NCBI RefSeq assembly: GCF_014863405.1
Contig: NZ_JACZZA010000001.1
Coordinates: 930,001 to 994,000, forward strand
Origin: Dyella acidiphila
Lineage (GTDB): Bacteria; Pseudomonadota; Gammaproteobacteria; Xanthomonadales; Rhodanobacteraceae
Direction of reading: 5' to 3'
DNA: 64,000 bases
Part shown: positions 60,279-64,000 of the stretch, piece by piece
Position numbering within the stretch: position 1 is the first letter of the stretch
Layout: each line of letters starts with the position of its first letter
Notes under the pieces: model-generated
Database searches by the model: none
The model's input: only the letters and a program-made list of their open reading frames with translations
Told to the model about the DNA's origin: nothing
Made by a program: the position numbers and the translations under genes

Positions 60279-60311
60279 AAAAAAAGGCCCGCAAATGCAG
60301 GCCTTCTTTTT
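60279..60311. terminator. bidirectional rho-independent terminator
   Basis: AAGGCC/GGCCTT with an inner GCAAATGC forms a compact hairpin flanked by seven A and five T, so U tracts arise on both strands. On the minus strand it is ~33 bp after the 58-aa gene. Confidence 0.8.
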
Positions 60312-60343
60312 GCGCACGTCTTGTGGTTCAGCGCAACGCTGCA

Positions 60344-60520
60344 TCAGCGCTTTGTCGTGCCTTCTTGATCGGCGGATGGCTGACCCTGAGAAGGGGCTTC
60401 CTTGTCCTTATGCGGGGCGCCCTGCTGCTCCCGTTCTTTCGAGGACCCATCATCATTCCCCGCCTGTTTGGCCGGTTGAGCAGGGTTGTGGGATGGGTTG
60501 GAGGGGCCTTGGTTATTCAT
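60344..60520 (-). CDS. small hydrophilic Gln/Pro/Gly-rich protein
   Basis: 58 aa, from ATG 60520 with AGAGGA upstream, ending TGA. Strongly hydrophilic, without Phe, Trp, Leu, Ile or Val: MNNQGPSNPSHNPAQPAK at the start, then KEREQQGAPHKDKEAPSQ. Composition suggests an intrinsically disordered, hydrophilin-like stress protein. A clean terminator follows. Function not shown. Confidence 0.6.
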   Translation of the reverse strand: MNNQGPSNPSHNPAQPAKQAGNDDGSSKEREQQGAPHKDKEAPSQGQPSADQEGTTKR

Positions 60521-60637
60521 CTGAAAATCCTCTGCTTCACTGATTCCGGAGGAACCTGAGCGAGCTTCATCACGGTGACACGTCTCTTGTTACGTGCCCG
60601 TTCTTTATCGGTGACAAGTGGCATTCATGGTGTCAAC

Positions 60638-60856
60638 TTACAGCCGGGCCTGTATCCATTCTCTCTTTATCCATCGCTCTATCGCAGATACCAATTTGTC
60701 ATCCGCCATTCTGGTAAATCGATTCACGTAAGTCGGCCCATTTGGGATGACAAGCTTGACGTTAAGAGAGCCTTTTTCTCCGCGTGCAATGTGTGCTTGT
60801 AGGGCATCGCCACGCGCGTCTCTCACCGTTAGTACCCGCGTTAGCTCGGTATCCAT
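60638..60856 (-). CDS. hypothetical protein, related to the next upstream gene
   Basis: 72 aa: LTRVLTVRDARGDALQAHIARG, then MADDKLVSAIERWIKREW. The layout (strand with DxRGxxLQA, middle strands, Ala-Ile-containing C-terminal helix) parallels the 78-aa protein at 60978-61214. No family recognised. Confidence 0.55.
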   Translation of the reverse strand: MDTELTRVLTVRDARGDALQAHIARGEKGSLNVKLVIPNGPTYVNRFTRMADDKLVSAIERWIKREWIQARL

Positions 60857-60977
60857 ATTTTCTCACGGAGGTGTCAGGGATCCACGTATATCGTGATACT
60901 TCCGAGGCGATGCCCGGTGACGACGCGTGCTTTGATTCGAAGCAGAATGTATTTTCTGGAAATATCGTCGATGCCAT

Positions 60978-61214
60978 TCAATGCGGGTTGGTAATGCCAG
61001 GGATTGTTAGAGCATGGATGGCGCGCTCTTTCAATTCCACGATGATGGCTTCTTCCAGCGTCGACCCCGCCGGCGCTTTCACGCGAAAGCTTCCCATTTG
61101 CCCCTTTAGGTCCGATAGGATTACATCCCATGTACGCGTATCCAGGTCGACAAGCGAGCAGATCGCTTGCAACTCCTGGCCCCGCTCATCCCACACTCGT
61201 AGGTGAAGTTCCAT
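60978..61214 (-). CDS. hypothetical protein, paralogue-like
   Basis: 78 aa: LHLRVWDERGQELQAICSLVD, then KAPAGSTLEEAIIVELKERAI. Shares the VxDxRGxxLQA start and an AI-containing C-terminal helix with the 60638 gene. Possibly co-transcribed with the 61223 gene (8 bp apart). Confidence 0.55.
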   Translation of the reverse strand: MELHLRVWDERGQELQAICSLVDLDTRTWDVILSDLKGQMGSFRVKAPAGSTLEEAIIVELKERAIHALTIPGITNPH

Positions 61215-61222
61215 GGTGTTGC

Positions 61223-61456
61223 CTACTTGCCGTCGGCGGTCTGTTTGAGAGTCGTTTTGGAGCTTTTCGCATCGGCGGCCGTTACGGCCTCTTTTGATCG
61301 ACGGACAATTGGCGTGTTTCCAAGCACCTCAATATGGCCACCAGCCTTATTGAATGCATCTATGTCTGACGCAATGCGCTCGCTGGTGAGCAACAACCTG
61401 GAGGAGCCGCTGCCGGTGTAGGTGCCTCCCGCAGTGGACTGGCGATGACTAGACAT
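61223..61456 (-). CDS. hypothetical protein
   Basis: 77 aa. Ser/Thr/Gly-rich start, then LTSERIASDIDAFNKAGGHIEVLGNTPIVRRSKEAVT. The pattern around FNKAGGHIEVLGNTP is seen in short proteins of unknown function, no named family recalled. Ends 8 bp before the 78-aa gene, so likely one operon. Confidence 0.5.
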   Translation of the reverse strand: MSSHRQSTAGGTYTGSGSSRLLLTSERIASDIDAFNKAGGHIEVLGNTPIVRRSKEAVTAADAKSSKTTLKQTADGK

Positions 61457-61556
61457 GACGGCTCCTGCTTGATAAGCATCAATCTTTCAGGTGGATTGGT
61501 TAATGCTCGCCAGTAGAACGAGCGTTGCATTGCTGAATACGACGGACATCCCAGCG

Positions 61557-62099
61557 TCAGAATCGGGATGATGTTTCGCCCAGCGCGAATCTTTCACTGG
61601 TCATCCACTGGCCTTCATCGTTCGTCATCAGTGATAGCTCGCTACATACGGCCATCAGTGCGCCTCGTTGCTTGATCCGGCCTTCCAGGGCCATGCCTAA
61701 CATGACGGTCTGACTAGGCGACAATCCTCCACCCATCGATACTCTTGGAATGGTCTCAAGTGTTTCCAACTGCCTATTGGCAAAAATCCTGGCGATTCTG
61801 GATTTAAGGCGAAAGATGGGCTCTGATGGCTCTGGAGTGAAATAAACGACACCGCGGGAATAACCCACGCGCGCTAATGCGATCTCGAAAGGTGATGAAA
61901 ATGCGCATATTGCGGCAAGCAACCTAAAGGTTTCTTTAGTCCATTCACCTGACGAACAGTGGCCGGCCCGAATGGCTATATGAGTTCCAAGTGATCGAGT
62001 CGAAGACCTATCGTATCGATGGCGTAAGTCTCCAAATAGAAGGTCGACCTCGGGTAACCGGAGCGCAAGCAGTGTGTTGGTGGCGAATGAGTTGTGCAT
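61557..62099 (-). CDS. 2'-5' RNA ligase-like (2H phosphoesterase fold) protein, degenerate second motif
   Basis: 180 aa from ATG 62099; ATG 62120 and 62144 are alternatives with no stronger SD. Family features: TNTLLALRLPEVDLLFGDL at the start, PFEIALARVGYSRGVVYFTPEP, and the C-terminal strand ELSLMTNDEGQW. The first HxT-type motif is HIAIRAG. At the second, where HxS/T is expected, IPRVSMGGG has Arg for His. Loss of one catalytic His makes classical RNA-ligase or cyclic-phosphodiesterase activity doubtful. Confidence 0.62.
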   Translation of the reverse strand: MHNSFATNTLLALRLPEVDLLFGDLRHRYDRSSTRSLGTHIAIRAGHCSSGEWTKETFRLLAAICAFSSPFEIALARVGYSRGVVYFTPEPSEPIFRLKSRIARIFANRQLETLETIPRVSMGGGLSPSQTVMLGMALEGRIKQRGALMAVCSELSLMTNDEGQWMTSERFALGETSSRF

Positions 62100-62313
62100 G
62101 GATGCTTCTACTGACGCCATGGATGGAGGATGAACTGGGCCCATGTTGTCTTGCGCTCGATGCTTTTTTGCCCCTGCTGCAGCAAGTGACGATGTTGTTC
62201 AAGCTCACCTGGGCATCCTTGCCCTCAGCGGAGATTCCTTCTCAGTGAGGGCGTCCTGCCGAGCTGAGACACGTTAGGCCCAGGGGATGAAGGCTCCACT
62301 GGTCGATTAACCG

Positions 62314-62508
62314 TCAGTATTTTTTCTTATTGCTCGAAAAATTAGAGTGCAGCGGCGAGCGTCCTGAAAGCACCGGATCGCGGACATAGGCTGAAGTTTT
62401 CGAATATCGAATTGCTTCTGCATCAACCGCCTTGTTCTTGGGATCGCTCCCGGATGCATAGACACTATGAATCTGGGCCGCTGATAGCGGCTCAACATTG
62501 CGTGGCAT
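62314..62508 (-). CDS. hypothetical small protein
   Basis: 64 aa from ATG 62508, basic, C-terminus NFSSNKKKY. PRNVEPLSAAQIHSVYASGS is the most ordered-looking part. No family recognised; the frame is open to 62553. Modest evidence only. Confidence 0.35.
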   Translation of the reverse strand: MPRNVEPLSAAQIHSVYASGSDPKNKAVDAEAIRYSKTSAYVRDPVLSGRSPLHSNFSSNKKKY

Positions 62509-62867
62509 GGTCGATTTGCCTGAGAAGATGATCGCGAAAGTGCGCGACAACACTGGAGAGGACCCTACGGAGCGAGAGGTAGGGTAAGACTCATAGGCGA
62601 CAACATGCGATCGCAGGTGAGATGCCGGGCAAGTTGCGCTCGACGTTGATCCATCTTGCGCTCGTATGGCTTAAATAGCAATTTTTGAAATATGCAGCGA
62701 AATCATGGTCATGGTGATATCTGGTACGAGTGACGTGAGAGGGGCACAACTTCTTCATTCTCACAGGGGCGTCCACGCCCGCTGATGGGCGTCCTTCCCG
62801 TGAAGGCATCCTAGCCAGCCAATCACCTCCCCTTATGACGAGACCACCCAACACAAACCTACGTTGG
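62509..62867. other. gap without supportable gene
   Basis: About 360 bases. Includes a GGGCGTCCACGCCC palindrome near 62765-62780 and AT-rich stretches (AGCAATTTTTGAAATATGCAG, ~62679-62698). A 108-codon minus-strand frame here has poor codon character and overlaps the fasciclin stop. No tRNA recognised. Confidence 0.35.
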
Positions 62868-63320
62868 TTAGCGCTTTCTGGATACAAGAACCGTGTCGAT
62901 GGCATGGATGACGCCATTGCTTGATGTTATGTCTTGCTGAGTAATCTTGGCACCCGCGATGCTAAGCGCTTCGTCATCTTTCGTTATCGGAGCTTTTTGG
63001 CCTTGCATCATCGTTGGCGCGGTCAATTTCTCGACTTCAACGGCTGATGCCCTACCTGGCAGAACGTGATACTTCAACACGGAAATTAGCTCAGCTCTGT
63101 TTTCCGGCTTGAACCAGCTATCGAGCATTCCCTGGGGGAGCTTCGCGAAAGCGGCATCCGTTGGTGCGAAGAAAGTAAAAGGCCCAGAGCTTTTCAGAAT
63201 GCTCGCCAAATCAGCCGCGTCGATAGCCTTTCCCAGTGTTTGGAAGGAGCCGTTCGCCACTGCTGTATCCACAATGTTCGTGGAGGAAGCTTGCGAGGTG
63301 TTGGAGTCATGGGTAGACAT
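62868..63320 (-). CDS. fasciclin (FAS1) domain protein without signal peptide
   Basis: 150 aa, a single FAS1 domain: NIVDTAVANGSFQTLGKAIDAADLA, GPFTFFAPTDAAFAKLP, LKYHVLPGRASA, SSNGVIHAIDTVLV. FAS1 proteins normally are exported adhesins; here the N-terminus (MSTHDSNTSQASSTN) is hydrophilic, so cytoplasmic location or a lost signal is suggested. No membrane segment. Confidence 0.88.
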   Translation of the reverse strand: MSTHDSNTSQASSTNIVDTAVANGSFQTLGKAIDAADLASILKSSGPFTFFAPTDAAFAKLPQGMLDSWFKPENRAELISVLKYHVLPGRASAVEVEKLTAPTMMQGQKAPITKDDEALSIAGAKITQQDITSSNGVIHAIDTVLVSRKR

Positions 63321-63603
63321 GATTTCGCCTTGAGTGGTAATCCGCGCAGCGGATTTTGAGCGGACAGAACCGCAGCCCCAGCTTGGAGGTTGGGGAGATA
63401 CTCAGTTGGCGTTAGGGAATAGGACCGCGCGGCTGAGACGCTCGGGCAGCATGCGCTTGCAGTTGTTAGCTGGGTGTAATTTGACGATGCGACGCGTTGA
63501 CAGGATTTAGCGGATGTCACACACCTGGCCGGAGTTCGCTCGCCAGCACCGCTCCGGGCTCAATAAAGGAATATGCTGAGGCAAATTGTCCAGGGGAGCA
63601 TCC

Positions 63604-63825
63604 ATGGCTATCGTTTCTGGCAAGACAAAAAATGGATATACGTATGAGGGAGACTATCAACATGCAAACTCTGACCGTGTGACGTGGACAGCCACTTACA
63701 GGCTAGAAGGCCATTTCTATGGCATGCGGCACGGCCGCATTGATCAGCTTGGGGGCGCTTCAGTGAGCGACGTTGACGATGCTGTAAAAGACGATATTGA
63801 ATCGACGTGGACGAAGCCTGGCTAA
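63604..63825 (+). CDS. hypothetical protein
   Basis: 73 aa from ATG 63604 with AGGGGAG at 63592-63598. Beta-rich start IVSGKTKNGYTYEGDYQHAN, then SVSDVDDAVKDDIESTW. The pattern recalls small stress-linked proteins of unknown function. Confidence 0.55.
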   Translation: MAIVSGKTKNGYTYEGDYQHANSDRVTWTATYRLEGHFYGMRHGRIDQLGGASVSDVDDAVKDDIESTWTKPG

Positions 63826-63866
63826 GCTAAGGTGGCGCTTCCACTTTCCTGCAGCATCGGGATTGC

Positions 63867-64000
63867 CTAAGCGCACTCGATCGCGTCCACGATTGGGAAC
63901 ATCAGGCGGATGCTTGTTCCTTTGCCGGCTTCGGATTCAACTTCCACGAAGCCATGCGCACCTCGTACTGTACTATAGATCTGTGCCATCCCCAGCCCCG
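63867..64000 (-). CDS. sensor histidine kinase, C-terminal end (5' part outside window)
   Basis: Minus-strand frame entering from the window edge and ending TAG at 63867-63869. The 44 visible codons read GLGMAQIYSTVRGAHGFVEV then SEAGKGTSIRLMFP, the G2 box and last strand of a histidine kinase HATPase_c domain. Sensor input and dimerisation regions are beyond the window. Confidence 0.8.
   Translation of the reverse strand, partial: GLGMAQIYSTVRGAHGFVEVESEAGKGTSIRLMFPIVDAIECA

Noticed and set aside
62591-62917. A 108-codon minus-strand frame beside the fasciclin gene
   Set aside because: Poor codon character and overlap with the end of the fasciclin gene; no homology features.

Overview
The window is chromosomal DNA of a GC-rich gammaproteobacterium, most likely a xanthomonad of the Rhodanobacteraceae type (Dyella, Rhodanobacter, Luteibacter, Frateuria). 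This is inferred from gene content, not from a search: a XanB2-type chorismatase beside aryl-polyene/xanthomonadin-type genes, a zwf-gnd-pgi-tal operon, a phasin, and an atpIBEFHAGDC operon.

Layout. 1-429 is the tail of cpdB. 591-4326 is a threonine operon (thrL leader peptide, homoserine dehydrogenase, thrB, thrC) with ATGA overlaps between the three enzyme genes. 4.4-12.2 kb holds a TetR regulator, a small lipoprotein, two paralogous mini membrane proteins, trmL, the ubiquinone genes ubiJ-ubiB, truC, arfB, a PlsC-like acyltransferase, a LysE exporter and an NTF2-fold protein bracketed by GTAGGTTGGGTTA-type repeats. 12.2-16.3 kb is the glyoxylate shunt (aceB-aceA) with a divergent LysR regulator. 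16.4-23.8 kb carries a CPA-type antiporter, comM, ubiK, a PII protein, a membrane protein, gpmA, a repetitive exported protein and hemF.

23.9-30.1 kb is part of a pigment locus. Ketosynthase, ketosynthase-like partner and glycosyltransferase lie on the plus strand. ACP, two hot-dog proteins and an LpxL-like acyltransferase lie on the minus strand, with xanB2 beyond. A 267-bp inverted-repeat element with several nested stems sits between the ACP gene and xanB2. 30.1-39.6 kb holds glmU, the ATP synthase operon and a phasin. 39.7-46.1 kb holds queD and the sugar-phosphate operon zwf-gnd-pgi::glucokinase-tal, in which phosphoglucose isomerase is fused to a polyphosphate-glucokinase-like domain. 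A HAD phosphatase and an RhtA-like exporter close the conserved part.

From about 48.1 kb the character changes to a genomic island. It includes a tightly coupled minus-strand phage-like module: C4-type antisense RNA, DUF3077 paralogues, an AlpA-like regulator, a 29-aa lipopeptide linked by ATGA overlaps on both sides, a replication protein, a zinc-less primase-helicase, then tail hub, spike and an HGGxSTG-like protein. No integrase, terminase, portal, capsid or lysis genes are visible, so it is a remnant or a satellite-like element. From 58 to 64 kb lies a lower-GC patchwork of small, mostly unrecognised genes, with an Lrp regulator, a 2H-phosphoesterase-like protein lacking its second catalytic His, a fasciclin protein without a signal peptide, and the last codons of a sensor histidine kinase at the window edge.

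The genes connect through three themes: threonine synthesis with candidate exporters (LysE, RhtA), central carbon flow (glyoxylate shunt, pentose phosphate, gpmA), and chorismate-derived hydroxybenzoates from XanB2 that could feed both pigment and ubiquinone (ubiJ, ubiB, ubiK present).
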